The translations under genes and the position numbers were made by a program. The notes under the pieces were generated by a model. That model did not search any database. It saw only the letters and a program-made list of their open reading frames with translations, and was not told the DNA's origin. Of a stretch of 64,000 nt of DNA, positions 8,575 through 17,471 are shown piece by piece; within the stretch, counting starts at the first letter, position 1, and the number at the start of each line of letters is the position of its first letter. Origin of the DNA: Xanthocytophaga agilis (GTDB lineage Bacteria > Bacteroidota > Bacteroidia > Cytophagales > 172606-1); contig NZ_JASJOU010000026.1 in the NCBI RefSeq assembly GCF_030068605.1, positions 1 to 64,000 of the forward strand, read 5' to 3'.

Positions 8575-10797
8575 ATGTCTCATGTACCTCAATTAATTAT
8601 AGACCTGGCTTTGATCTTAGGTGCTGCTGGTGTCACTACTCTCTTATTTAAAGTTCTCAAACAACCTCTGGTACTAGGATATATTCTGGCTGGTGTATTG
8701 GTAGGCCCTAACTTCTCACTATTTCCAACTATTACAGATATAGAGACCATTCGGATCTGGGCTGACATCGGAGTTATTTTTTTATTGTTTGGTCTGGGAC
8801 TGGAATTTAGTTTTAAGAAATTGGTTGAGGTAGGAGGAACTTCTTCCATAACTGGAATTTTTGAAGTAGGGGCTATGTTAATGCTTGGATATGGTACAGG
8901 GCAACTACTTGGTTGGTCCCGAATGGATAGTTTATTTTTAGGTGGAATTATTGCTATTTCTTCTACTACCATTATAATTCGTGCATTTGAAGAACTAAAT
9001 GTCAAAAGCCAGAAGTTTGCTGGACTAGTATTTGGTATTCTGGTAATTGAAGACTTGGTTGCTATTCTGTTATTAGTATTGTTAAGTACACTAGCTGTAA
9101 GTCAGCAATTTGCTGGGATGCAGTTGCTAACCTCCATATTGAAACTTGCCTTTTTTTTAACAGTATGGTTTCTTGCTGGTATCTATCTGATCCCCACGTT
9201 TTTGCGCAAGAGCCGTAAGCACCTGACTGATGAAACGCTGCTTATCATTTCCATTGCATTGTGTTTGCTGATGGTAGTATTAGTTACAGAAGCAGGTTTT
9301 TCAGCTGCATTAGGTGCTTTTGTTATGGGATCTATCTTGTCCGAAACTATCTTTGTCGAGAAGATCGAGCATATGATGCAGCCTGTGAAAAATTTGTTTG
9401 GCGCTGTATTCTTTGTATCTGTAGGTATGTTGATTGACTATCATATGTTGATTGAACATGCCGGTCCTATTATGCTTATTGCCGGAGTAGTCATATTGGG
9501 CAAATCCCTGAATGTAACACTGGGAGCACTGATATCCGGGCAACCCTTAAAACAGGCTATCCAGACAGGAATGAGTTTGACACAGATAGGAGAATTTTCA
9601 TTTATCATTGCAACTCTTGGATTGACTCTAAAAGTAACCAGTGATTTCTTATATCCTGTTGCTGTAGCTGTTTCTGCAGTCACTACTTTTACTACACCTT
9701 ATATGATCAGACTGGCAGAGCCAGTATGTAACCAGATTGACAAGTGGTTGCCAGCACGATGGAGAGCGTTTTTGAATAGTTATAGTTCTGGTACACAAAC
9801 AATAACTCATGTCAGTGACTGGCAGGGAGTATTAAAGAACTTTGCTCAGATCATTATCCTTAACACAGTAATCATCGTTGGTATTATTTTGTTGACTACA
9901 TATTTTCTTACCGATGTGATCAAAACAAAACTGGTCGCTAATTCTTGGGGAAATATAATAACAGCTTTCATTGCTCTAGCCCTGATGCTACCTTTCTTAT
10001 GGGCATTATCTGTACGTAAAATCCGTACTCATTCCTATAATGCACTCTGGTCAAACAGAATATTTAATCGTGGACCTTTAGTTGCACTGGAGGCTGGTCG
10101 TGTTATTCTTGGCATTGTACTGGTCGGTTTTTTACTGGATCAGCTTTTTTCTCCACTAATCGCCTTTGTTTCTGCAATATTGTTGATTGGAGTGGTGTTG
10201 CCTTTGTTTACGCAACGATTACAACAAACGTATGTCCGTATTGAAAAGCGTTTTCTTTATAATCTCACAGCAAAATCGCAGCCGGAAGAACCTACTCCTG
10301 TTAAGTCTCAATTGCTTCCCTGGGATGCTCACTTAACTCAGTTTGAAATTAGTCCTGACTCCCAGATTATTGGGCAAACTCTTACAGAACTTGCTTTTCG
10401 TGAAAGATATGGAGTGAATGTGGCGCAAATTGAACGTGGTAGCAGGGTTATTCTCGCTCCCAGAGGCAATGAGCATATTTATCCGGCTGATACCTTGACC
10501 GTTGTTGGAACGGATGCGCAATTGAAGCAATTCCGGACAGTTGTTGAGCCATTGCAAAATAATCAGACTGTAGTAGTTCCAGATGTCACATTAAAGCAAC
10601 TGGTAGTGGATAACAAATTTCCGTTTTTAGGTAAAAGTATAAGAGAATCCCTTATACGTGAAAAAACCAAAGGTATTGTGATTGGTATTGAACGAAATGG
10701 AAATCGTATCATTAATCCTGATCCATCTACTGTTTTTGAGAATGGTGATCTGATATGGCTGGCTGGAGAAAAACACGAGATTAAGAGCATTGAATAG
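8575..10797 (+). CDS. CPA2-family cation:proton antiporter with two C-terminal RCK_C domains
   Basis: 740 residues from ATG 8575 (MSHVPQLIIDLALILGAAG). Residues about 1-380 form the Na/H exchanger core of the KefB/KefC class, with FLLFGLGLEFSF, SSTTIIIRAFEEL and VIEDLVAILLL (the conserved acidic pair). A further hydrophobic section spans about 415-540. The C-terminus has two tandem TrkA-C (RCK_C) domains (FEISPDSQIIGQTLTEL and the repeat starting VVPDVTLKQL). No Rossmann-type RCK_N nucleotide-binding domain is visible, unlike true KefB/C, so gating probably depends on a ligand of the RCK_C domains. It most likely exchanges K+ or Na+ for protons. Confidence 0.88.
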   Translation: MSHVPQLIIDLALILGAAGVTTLLFKVLKQPLVLGYILAGVLVGPNFSLFPTITDIETIRIWADIGVIFLLFGLGLEFSFKKLVEVGGTSSITGIFEVGAMLMLGYGTGQLLGWSRMDSLFLGGIIAISSTTIIIRAFEELNVKSQKFAGLVFGILVIEDLVAILLLVLLSTLAVSQQFAGMQLLTSILKLAFFLTVWFLAGIYLIPTFLRKSRKHLTDETLLIISIALCLLMVVLVTEAGFSAALGAFVMGSILSETIFVEKIEHMMQPVKNLFGAVFFVSVGMLIDYHMLIEHAGPIMLIAGVVILGKSLNVTLGALISGQPLKQAIQTGMSLTQIGEFSFIIATLGLTLKVTSDFLYPVAVAVSAVTTFTTPYMIRLAEPVCNQIDKWLPARWRAFLNSYSSGTQTITHVSDWQGVLKNFAQIIILNTVIIVGIILLTTYFLTDVIKTKLVANSWGNIITAFIALALMLPFLWALSVRKIRTHSYNALWSNRIFNRGPLVALEAGRVILGIVLVGFLLDQLFSPLIAFVSAILLIGVVLPLFTQRLQQTYVRIEKRFLYNLTAKSQPEEPTPVKSQLLPWDAHLTQFEISPDSQIIGQTLTELAFRERYGVNVAQIERGSRVILAPRGNEHIYPADTLTVVGTDAQLKQFRTVVEPLQNNQTVVVPDVTLKQLVVDNKFPFLGKSIRESLIREKTKGIVIGIERNGNRIINPDPSTVFENGDLIWLAGEKHEIKSIE

Positions 10798-10845
10798 ATA
10801 AATCAATAATTTTAAGTATTAACCGGATAATACGAATTTATCCTT

Positions 10846-10894
10846 ATCGCCTGGACTGTTTTGGTATTTACCAGACCAGTGCAGGCGATTGGTT
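10846..10894 (+). terminator. Intrinsic terminator of the CPA2 gene
   Basis: Arms ATCGCCTG (10846-10853) and CAGGCGAT (10882-10889) enclose further pairing (ACTG/CAGT and GGT/ACC) and are followed by TGGTTTTT. Confidence 0.75.
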
Positions 10895-11064
10895 TTTAAA
10901 AGCAGATGATTAGCAATCTCTATTGTCTCTCAATATGTTCTAACAATTTCACTCTCTGAGGATTTTACTGTATTTATAGAGGTTTTTGAAAAAAGATGCA
11001 ACTATACCTGTTTGGTTGGTGTATATTTAGAAGGGAAGAAATAATACAATAAGAGTCTGCAGCT

Positions 11065-12288
11065 ATGAGCAAAAAACACTATTTTATCCTAATTATGATT
11101 CTGGGGTCATTGGCTACTATCAGTCCGTTTTCGATTGATATGTATCTCCCAGGATTTCCAGCTATTGCAGAAGATTTACATACTTCTATTGCCAATGTGC
11201 AGTTGTCATTGACTGCCTATCTGGTGGGTATTTCTGTTGGGCAACTGATATACGGTCCATTACTGGATCGGTTCGGACGTAAAAATCCTTTATATGTAGG
11301 ATTGAGTCTTTATACCCTGGCTTCACTGGGATGTGCTATGACTACATCTGTTGAAGCTCTGATTGTAATGCGTTTTTTACAGGCTTTGGGAGGTTGTGTA
11401 GGAATTGTGGCTTCACAGGCATTAGTTCGGGATATATTTCCAGTTGAGAAAATTGCTCAGGTACTTTCTACAATTATGTTGGTTATTGCAATTTCACCTA
11501 TGATTGCACCAACTGTAGGAGGATATCTAACATCTGTATTGAGTTGGCATTGGGTGTTCGTGATTCTGGCTGCCATTACAGCTATTATGTTGTTAGGCAT
11601 CCGATATAAATTGCCTAGTGGTAGCCCTCCAGATACTTCCTTGTCACTTCGTCCAAAATCGGTAATTAATAACTTTCTTAGTGTAATCAAACAGCCTACT
11701 TTTTTGATTTATGCGTTGGTAGGTGGGATTGCCACTTCTGCACCCTTTGCGTACATTGCCGGATCAGCAGATGTGTTTATGAACCTGTATAAGGTAAGTG
11801 AACAGGAATATGGATGGATATTTGCTTTTCTGGCATTCGCTATGATTGGACCGACTCAGTTAAATCATATTTTACTAAGACGCTTTAAAAGCGAACAACT
11901 AATTGCTACAGCTCTCATCGGACAAGTGATTATCGGAGCAATTATGATTACAGGTGTTAGCTATAATCTGTTTGGAAAGTATGAATTGATAGGATTACTG
12001 TTTCTGTTTTTAACCGGACAGGGAATTATCAACCCTAATACATCTGCTCTCTCACTGGCACCTTTTGCCCGTCAGGCAGGTACCGCCGCTGCATTGATGG
12101 GTAGTTTTCGTATGGCTATGGGAGGACTAGTTTCTGCCGGAGTAAGTGTGATGCACAATAATACTGCCTTTCCTATGGTATTAATGATGGCTTTGTGTGC
12201 TTTCTGTGGTTTAGGTATTTTGTTATCAGGCACTCGTATGTTGTTACATGCTGATCAAAACAGCTCAGAGTCCTCAATGGCAGCATAG
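11065..12288 (+). CDS. Bcr/CflA-family multidrug efflux MFS transporter
   Basis: 407 residues, about 12 membrane helices, the usual length for the family. Diagnostic stretches are DMYLPGFPAIAEDLHTS in the first loop, the motif A variant GPLLDRFGRKNPLYVG, and RFLQALGGCVGIVASQALVR (motif C region, helix 5). Members are proton-coupled exporters of drugs such as bicyclomycin, chloramphenicol, or small metabolites. The gene stands alone, with an upstream terminator of the antiporter gene and its own terminator at 12313-12343. Substrate not determinable. An upstream ATG is not available close by, so the start at 11065 is well supported. Confidence 0.9.
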   Translation: MSKKHYFILIMILGSLATISPFSIDMYLPGFPAIAEDLHTSIANVQLSLTAYLVGISVGQLIYGPLLDRFGRKNPLYVGLSLYTLASLGCAMTTSVEALIVMRFLQALGGCVGIVASQALVRDIFPVEKIAQVLSTIMLVIAISPMIAPTVGGYLTSVLSWHWVFVILAAITAIMLLGIRYKLPSGSPPDTSLSLRPKSVINNFLSVIKQPTFLIYALVGGIATSAPFAYIAGSADVFMNLYKVSEQEYGWIFAFLAFAMIGPTQLNHILLRRFKSEQLIATALIGQVIIGAIMITGVSYNLFGKYELIGLLFLFLTGQGIINPNTSALSLAPFARQAGTAAALMGSFRMAMGGLVSAGVSVMHNNTAFPMVLMMALCAFCGLGILLSGTRMLLHADQNSSESSMAA

Positions 12289-12312
12289 GAGATACATTAC
12301 AGTAAATACATG

Positions 12313-12343
12313 AAAGTCTGGCTATTTTAGTCAGACTTTTTTG
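12313..12343 (+). terminator. Intrinsic terminator of the Bcr/CflA gene
   Basis: AAAGTCTGGCT (12313-12323) pairs with AGTCAGACTTT (one wobble) and is followed by TTTTG. A textbook rho-independent terminator. Confidence 0.85.
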
Positions 12344-12455
12344 TTTGTGGATAGTTTGCTACTAAAGTTATATAGCTCTGGTATAAACTAATGAACAATA
12401 GTTGTCTGATTCAAATTCTATTTGCAACCTTTGTAGAAATACAGTCTTAACCTAT

Positions 12456-13145
12456 ATGAATATTTTAGTTGTTGAAGATGATGAAAGAGTGGCGGAGCTG
12501 ATTAAAAGAGGATTGGAAGAACAGGGTTATTCTGTGACTCTCGCCTATGATGGGCAAACTGGCAAGAGATTGATACAGCAACAAGAATTTACGCTGGTAA
12601 TTCTAGATATCATCTTACCAAAGATAAATGGATTGGAATTGTGCCAGCAGATTCGTAAGATCAGGTCCTCTCTTCCTATTATTATGCTTACTGCACTAGG
12701 TACTACAGATGATAAAGTGGAGGGATTTGATGCTGGTGCAGATGATTACCTGGTTAAGCCATTTGACTTGCGTGAGTTGTATGTACGCATACGTGCACGT
12801 TTGAATAGAAGTTCCTTGGATGCACAAAGTCTGGGATTTTTATTGAAGTATGCAGATCTGGAAGTGAATGTGGATACAAAAACTGTAACACGGAGTGGAA
12901 AATCCATCCAGCTTACGCCCAAGGAATATAAGTTATTGGAATATATGATGCGTAATGCAGGCCGTTTATTAACCCGGACAGAAATTGCTGAGAAGGTATG
13001 GGATACATTTTTTGATACAGGAACTAACTTTATTGATGTATACATCAATTATCTTCGAAAAAAAATTGATAAAGACTTTGATGTAAAACTCATTCATACC
13101 AAGACAGGGATGGGATTTATTTTCAGAGAAGAACCCCTGACATGA
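12456..13145 (+). CDS. OmpR/PhoB-type response regulator, probably metal-responsive
   Basis: 229 residues from ATG 12456 (MNILVVEDD); a longer TTG start at 12402 adds a non-homologous stretch and is rejected. The receiver domain (1-120) has the acidic pair Asp8/Asp9, phosphoacceptor Asp51 (LVILDIILP), Thr79 and Lys101 (LVKPF). The C-terminal winged helix (about 135-225) includes LTPKEYKLLEYMMRNAGRLL and the recognition part TNFIDVYINYLRKK. The kinase gene overlaps its end by four bases. Its position before an RND metal efflux operon resembles CusR/CzcR systems, so it probably activates the promoter near 14654. Confidence 0.92.
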   Translation: MNILVVEDDERVAELIKRGLEEQGYSVTLAYDGQTGKRLIQQQEFTLVILDIILPKINGLELCQQIRKIRSSLPIIMLTALGTTDDKVEGFDAGADDYLVKPFDLRELYVRIRARLNRSSLDAQSLGFLLKYADLEVNVDTKTVTRSGKSIQLTPKEYKLLEYMMRNAGRLLTRTEIAEKVWDTFFDTGTNFIDVYINYLRKKIDKDFDVKLIHTKTGMGFIFREEPLT

Positions 13146-14509
13146 AAATTCGTACCCGGCTCACCTTGCTGTTTACAGCTGTGATAGCTATGTTATTAGT
13201 GGCGTTTGCTCTGGTGATTTATCTGGCGTATTCAGATAATCGAGAAGAGGAATTTTTTAAACGTATCAGACAACAGGCTATCACCAGAGCTGATTTACTA
13301 TTGAATGCCCGAGTGTCGCCTAAAACTTTGCAGATCATTTATGATAATACGCCCAATGCTCTTTCCCGTGAAGAAGTAGCCATTTTCGACTCAACACATA
13401 CCTTGTTGTATCACGATGCGGTAGAAAGTGATCTAATTAAAGAAACTCCTGAAATGATGCAGAAGATCGAGCAGAAAAAGCAGATACACTTTTATGAGCA
13501 GGGAAAGCAGGCAATTGGATTTATTTATTATCATAACCGAAAACCTTATCTGATTACTGCGGCTGCATATGATGCTTATGGGTTTGCCAAGTTACACAGA
13601 TTGGGGATTATACTACTGATAACGTGTCTGGTTAGTACTGTATTTATATTTCTTGCGGCTCAGTTTCTAGCCTGGCAAGCATTACAGCCTGTATCTCAAT
13701 TAGTGCAGGAGGTAGAACATATTTCGGCAACCAAGTTGAATCTACGTGTACAGGAGGGTAACCGGAAAGACGAAATTGCAGAACTGGGGATTACGTTTAA
13801 CCGGATGCTGGATCGTCTGGAGCAGTCGTTTAATGCTCAGAAAGCATTTGTTTCTCATATTTCGCATGAATTACGAACCCCTCTTGCTGCTATTGTTGCA
13901 GAGTTAGGCTTGGCATCTTCTAGAGATCGTTCACTGGCAGAATATCAACAGGTGGTGCAGCGTACACAGGATGATGCTCAGAAACTAGTGCGGTTGTCTA
14001 ATGATTTGCTAGATTTTGCCAAAGCAAGTTATGACGAAACCGAAATTGCATTTAAGCCCCTTCGTCTGGATGAGTTGCTACTAGATGCCCAACAAAAAGT
14101 ACTCAAACAACAACCTGATTATAAAGCCAGCTTTGAGTTTCATAATGAACCAGAACAAGATGAATGGATTTCTGTAAATGGTAACTGGTACCTATTGGAG
14201 GTTGCTTTTGCTAATCTTATTGAAAATGGATGCAAATTCTCTGCTGATCAACATGTGACAGTAGGAATCAGCTACTCGCAGCAGTTTACTGTACTGGAAT
14301 TTAAAGATCATGGTATTGGGATTTCTCCAGAAGATCTACCATACATATTTCAACCCTTCTATAGAGGAAAAGATCATCCCACTATTACAGGGAATGGAAT
14401 TGGATTGTCATTGGTTCAAAAGATTATTTCTCTTCATCACGGAATCGTTCTCGTCTCTTCGCAACCTGGTTCCGGTACAACATTTATCGTAAAGATACCT
14501 CATCTATAG
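13142..14509 (+). CDS. Membrane sensor histidine kinase, CusS/CzcS-like by context
   Basis: 455 residues. Helix 1 is at about 8-29 and helix 2 at about 154-176, enclosing a periplasmic sensor region of some 120 residues. A HAMP domain follows (about 177-230), then HisKA with phospho-accepting His242 (SHISHELRTPLAAI). The ATP-binding domain has NLIENGCKFS (N box), KDHGIGIS (G1) and GNGIGLSLVQKI (G2). Translation starts in the ATGA overlap with the regulator gene, the usual coupling. The sensor loop shows no obvious His/Met/Cys cluster. Metal sensing is therefore inferred from the efflux operon downstream. Confidence 0.92.
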   Translation: MKIRTRLTLLFTAVIAMLLVAFALVIYLAYSDNREEEFFKRIRQQAITRADLLLNARVSPKTLQIIYDNTPNALSREEVAIFDSTHTLLYHDAVESDLIKETPEMMQKIEQKKQIHFYEQGKQAIGFIYYHNRKPYLITAAAYDAYGFAKLHRLGIILLITCLVSTVFIFLAAQFLAWQALQPVSQLVQEVEHISATKLNLRVQEGNRKDEIAELGITFNRMLDRLEQSFNAQKAFVSHISHELRTPLAAIVAELGLASSRDRSLAEYQQVVQRTQDDAQKLVRLSNDLLDFAKASYDETEIAFKPLRLDELLLDAQQKVLKQQPDYKASFEFHNEPEQDEWISVNGNWYLLEVAFANLIENGCKFSADQHVTVGISYSQQFTVLEFKDHGIGISPEDLPYIFQPFYRGKDHPTITGNGIGLSLVQKIISLHHGIVLVSSQPGSGTTFIVKIPHL

Positions 14510-14653
14510 TATACATCTGTCTTTTATGAGATTAAAGATCGCTCTCTCTAAAAGCTCTATCTAATGTCACTCCTAAGGAATATAAACCTGAATCTTAATT
14601 ACATTTTAATAGTATTCTAACAACTTTCTAATCCCGGCAGTAGAGTCTTACTG

Positions 14654-14661
14654 TACATTTG
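14654..14661 (+). promoter_or_regulatory. Promoter core of the RND efflux operon
   Basis: TACATTTG fits the Bacteroidota -7 element TAnnTTTG. A start near 14668 gives a leader of about 140 bases before the TolC-like gene, room for regulator binding just upstream. No clear -33 TTG, as expected of an activator-dependent promoter. Confidence 0.5.
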
Positions 14662-14805
14662 CCTGTGTTGATGAATCAGCTCAGAACTATCCTTTTTTGT
14701 CAAATGTGCAGATGTTGAAGATATCAGCCAACAGAGTTGAATGAGCTGATAAGATTTATTTTGAGCAAGGCTGAAAATGTTTTACCTGTAGCTTTTGTAG
14801 TGTAT

Positions 14806-16053
14806 ATGAAGCCTCTTTTTTCTTATGTCATTGCTTTTCTATTGCTGTGCAGCCGGGTATGGGGACAGAGTGTTCTCTCAATGGCTGAGGCTGTACAGCA
14901 GGCCCGTAGCAATAATCCTACACTGAAGGTAGCTGGTTATAATCTAGGTATTGCTCAGAGTGATCAAATCACAGCTACACTGCGACCCAATCTGAGTTTG
15001 AATAACCAGTCTTTGTTTCTGCTCAGACAAAGTTTGTATCCGGAAGGGACTTCTATCTGGAATCGCCATAACCAGCAGATTTGGTGGCAGCTTACCAAAA
15101 CTATCCAGTGGCCGGGGCAGCGACAAAATAAAATAGAGTTAAGTACGCAGAATTATACATACAGCCAGAAGGTATTGGCTGATCAGGAACGGAATGTTAG
15201 TCTGGATGTGGCTCAGAAGTGGTTGGATGTATGGTTATTAAGGGTGAATAAAGAATTGATTAATCAGGCAAAGACCAATGCAGATAGTCTGGTACGAATT
15301 AATACCAATCGTCTGAAAAATCAGGTTATAACACTAAACGATCTGACCCGAACGGAATTGCTGGCTGAGCAATATGCCTTACAGTTAAGTACCTCACAGC
15401 AAGAATATGTGAATGAACTGTCGCAGTTAAAATTTATGCTTGGTACAACAGACAGTCTGGACATTGCCTTCTCTGTACCGATAGAGAGTATACCTATTAC
15501 TCTTTCGTTTGACAGTTTGCTTAATCAGACACTCTCCAGACGTACAGATATGGCTGTAGCTCAGGCTGGCATTAATGCTTCTGAAGTAAATATCCGGTTG
15601 CAGAAGTCTCTGGCAATACCTCAGCCGCAAATAGGTATAATCTGGAACCCTCAGAATTCAGTTCCCTATCTGGGCTTCTTTGGCACTATAGACCTGCCGT
15701 TTTTTAACCGGAATCAAGGGGAAATACAGAAGTCGAAAATAGTGCGTGAACAGGCTATCCAGAACCAGAAAGCTGTAACTATCCAGATACAAACCGAGCT
15801 ACGGGCGGCCTATGATAATTACCAGGTTCAGCGAAAGAACGTAGATCGTTTTCAGACTATCCTTAATCAGTCAGATAAGGTGTTGAACACAGTTCGGTAT
15901 GCTTACCTGCGTGGAGGAACCAGCATTATTGATTTTCTGGAAGCGCAGCGGTCCTGGGTTGATACCAGACAACTGTACTATAATACCGTACTCGGTTATC
16001 GTCAGAGTTATTTGCAATTGTTGTCTGTGTCAGGGCTGATCAGTCAACTGTAA
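14806..16053 (+). CDS. TolC-family outer membrane efflux protein
   Basis: 415 residues from ATG 14806 (MKPLFSYVIAFLLLC); the longer TTG start at 14737 is unlikely because it would bury the signal peptide. Cleavage is expected near VWGQS. The mature protein has the alternating long helices of the OEP fold: LSMAEAVQQARSNNPTLKVA at the first repeat, then NRLKNQVITLNDLTRTELLA, and RYAYLRGGTSIIDFLEAQR near the end of the second. It forms the outer-membrane duct of the tripartite pump encoded by the next genes, five bases or more downstream on the same strand. Probably CusC/CzcC type. Confidence 0.9.
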   Translation: MKPLFSYVIAFLLLCSRVWGQSVLSMAEAVQQARSNNPTLKVAGYNLGIAQSDQITATLRPNLSLNNQSLFLLRQSLYPEGTSIWNRHNQQIWWQLTKTIQWPGQRQNKIELSTQNYTYSQKVLADQERNVSLDVAQKWLDVWLLRVNKELINQAKTNADSLVRINTNRLKNQVITLNDLTRTELLAEQYALQLSTSQQEYVNELSQLKFMLGTTDSLDIAFSVPIESIPITLSFDSLLNQTLSRRTDMAVAQAGINASEVNIRLQKSLAIPQPQIGIIWNPQNSVPYLGFFGTIDLPFFNRNQGEIQKSKIVREQAIQNQKAVTIQIQTELRAAYDNYQVQRKNVDRFQTILNQSDKVLNTVRYAYLRGGTSIIDFLEAQRSWVDTRQLYYNTVLGYRQSYLQLLSVSGLISQL

Positions 16054-16082
16054 TTTGTATGACTTCTTTTAGTGACTATTTT

Positions 16083-17096
16083 ATGAAACTCCAACATTTA
16101 ATACTTATAGTGGTCGGTTGTCTATGGATTACGGCCTGCAGTAAAAAAAGTGAAAAAGCACCTGTACAGCAAGTTAGCCGTCCACAGGTGAAAGATGGAG
16201 GGCAGACTATTGTCTTTTCTAATGAAAAAGAGTCCGACTTCTTTAAGGGAAAAGTTATCGAGAGTTCCAGCCAGCGGGCTGATCTCAAGGCTCCTGCCCG
16301 CGTAGTGGCTACAGTGGTTCGTTCCGATAAAAATGCAGGTCAAAATCTGGTACTGTTTGATAATTCAGATTTGACTGCCAACTATACCCAATTGCTTCAA
16401 CATACAATCAATATTCAGCGAATCCGTAATGTGAATATCCGTCAAAAACGTATTGAACTGGAAAGAGCGAAAGACTTACAAGCCAATGGCGCTGCATCTG
16501 GTAAAGAGGTGTTGGAGGCTCAAACTGCTCTGGCGATGGAAGAAACCAATCTGGCTAATGAAAAGGCTGCAGAGATTGAACATGAAGCGATGCTTCGATT
16601 GGCAGGCTTTCAACCTGAAATGCTGCTTAATGCAAAAAATGGTACAGTCTGGATGATATGTGAAATGCCGGAAAATCAGTCTGGAAAAGTAAAAGAGGGA
16701 GATCTATGTGTAGTTGTATTCACGTCACTTCCTAACCAACCTTACAAAGGAAAAGTAGAGAGCATTGGCAATGTAGTAGACAATGTAACCCGGATGGTAA
16801 AAATGCGCATCAGCATTGTAAATCCTGACGCACAACTACGTGCAGGCATGTTTGCTACAGTTCAGTTTGATGTATCCGAGGGAAATTATATCTCTGTTCC
16901 CAAAGAGGCTTTAGTGACTGTACAGGGCAAGGATTATGTGTTTGTGCAAAAAGATAAACACACCTTTGAACGAAGACCTGTGATGACAGGGCAACAACTG
17001 GGCTCTTCTATTATTATATACAATGGACTAGCTGCTAACGATAAGGTAGTAACTGAAGGTGCTATGCAACTGAAAGGTCTATCATTCGGCTATTAA
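16083..17096 (+). CDS. RND efflux periplasmic adaptor lipoprotein (CusB/CzcB-like)
   Basis: 337 residues from ATG 16083 (MKLQHLILIVVG); the ATG at 16059 is upstream of the signal peptide. The lipobox is ITACSKK, so it is probably anchored as a lipoprotein. Residues about 100-175 form a helical hairpin (RAKDLQANGAASGKEVLEAQ), followed by a barrel segment (VWMICEMPENQSGKVKEGD) and the membrane-proximal domain ending in VPKEALVTVQGKDYVFV. The protein links the inner-membrane pump and the TolC-like duct. The lipoyl-like half before the hairpin is very short compared with CusB. No methionine- or histidine-rich metal site is obvious. Confidence 0.87.
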   Translation: MKLQHLILIVVGCLWITACSKKSEKAPVQQVSRPQVKDGGQTIVFSNEKESDFFKGKVIESSSQRADLKAPARVVATVVRSDKNAGQNLVLFDNSDLTANYTQLLQHTINIQRIRNVNIRQKRIELERAKDLQANGAASGKEVLEAQTALAMEETNLANEKAAEIEHEAMLRLAGFQPEMLLNAKNGTVWMICEMPENQSGKVKEGDLCVVVFTSLPNQPYKGKVESIGNVVDNVTRMVKMRISIVNPDAQLRAGMFATVQFDVSEGNYISVPKEALVTVQGKDYVFVQKDKHTFERRPVMTGQQLGSSIIIYNGLAANDKVVTEGAMQLKGLSFGY

Positions 17097-17147
17097 TAGT
17101 ATTATCATTCGAATTTCAGTACTTCATCTTACTAAAAGTTGGTTAGT

Positions 17148-17447
17148 ATGTTACAGGCTCAGATTTTCATTGATAAAGGTGAGCGAAAAGACTCCCGTTT
17201 ATTATTTCGATATATACTTGAATTCCTGATCATCCATAAGATAGAAGGGGCGACAGTATTTGAGGGAATTGCCGGATTTGGCCCGAACCAACATATCACA
17301 GATCCTCATTCACTGTTTTCATTTGATGAGCCACCTGTTCTAATCACCTTTATCGATCAGGATGAGAAAGTTCGTCAGGTGCTGACCCTCTTGCGTCGTG
17401 AAATGTCTCATGGCCTGATTATTACTCACCAGGTGGAAATCTGGTAA
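17148..17447 (+). CDS. DUF190 family protein (PII-like fold) in the efflux operon
   Basis: 99 residues from ATG 17148 (MLQAQIFIDKGERKDSRLLF); an in-frame TTG at 17139 is less likely. The sequence shows the DUF190 features: YILEFLIIHKIEGATVFEGI, GFG, then DEPPVLITFID and a terminal helix and strand (HGLIITHQVEIW). DUF190 belongs to the GlnB-like fold group, small cytosolic trimer-forming regulators. The gene is wedged between the adaptor (51 bases before) and the pump (24 bases after), so it is part of the operon. It may sense a ligand and control the pump; this is inference. No metal ligand cluster is visible. Confidence 0.88.
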   Translation: MLQAQIFIDKGERKDSRLLFRYILEFLIIHKIEGATVFEGIAGFGPNQHITDPHSLFSFDEPPVLITFIDQDEKVRQVLTLLRREMSHGLIITHQVEIW

Positions 17448-17471
17448 CGAACATTCTAAGACTTACCCTTT

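Noticed and set aside
12402-12455. TTG start extending the response regulator
   Set aside because: The added 18 residues do not fit a receiver domain, whose first strand begins at ATG 12456.
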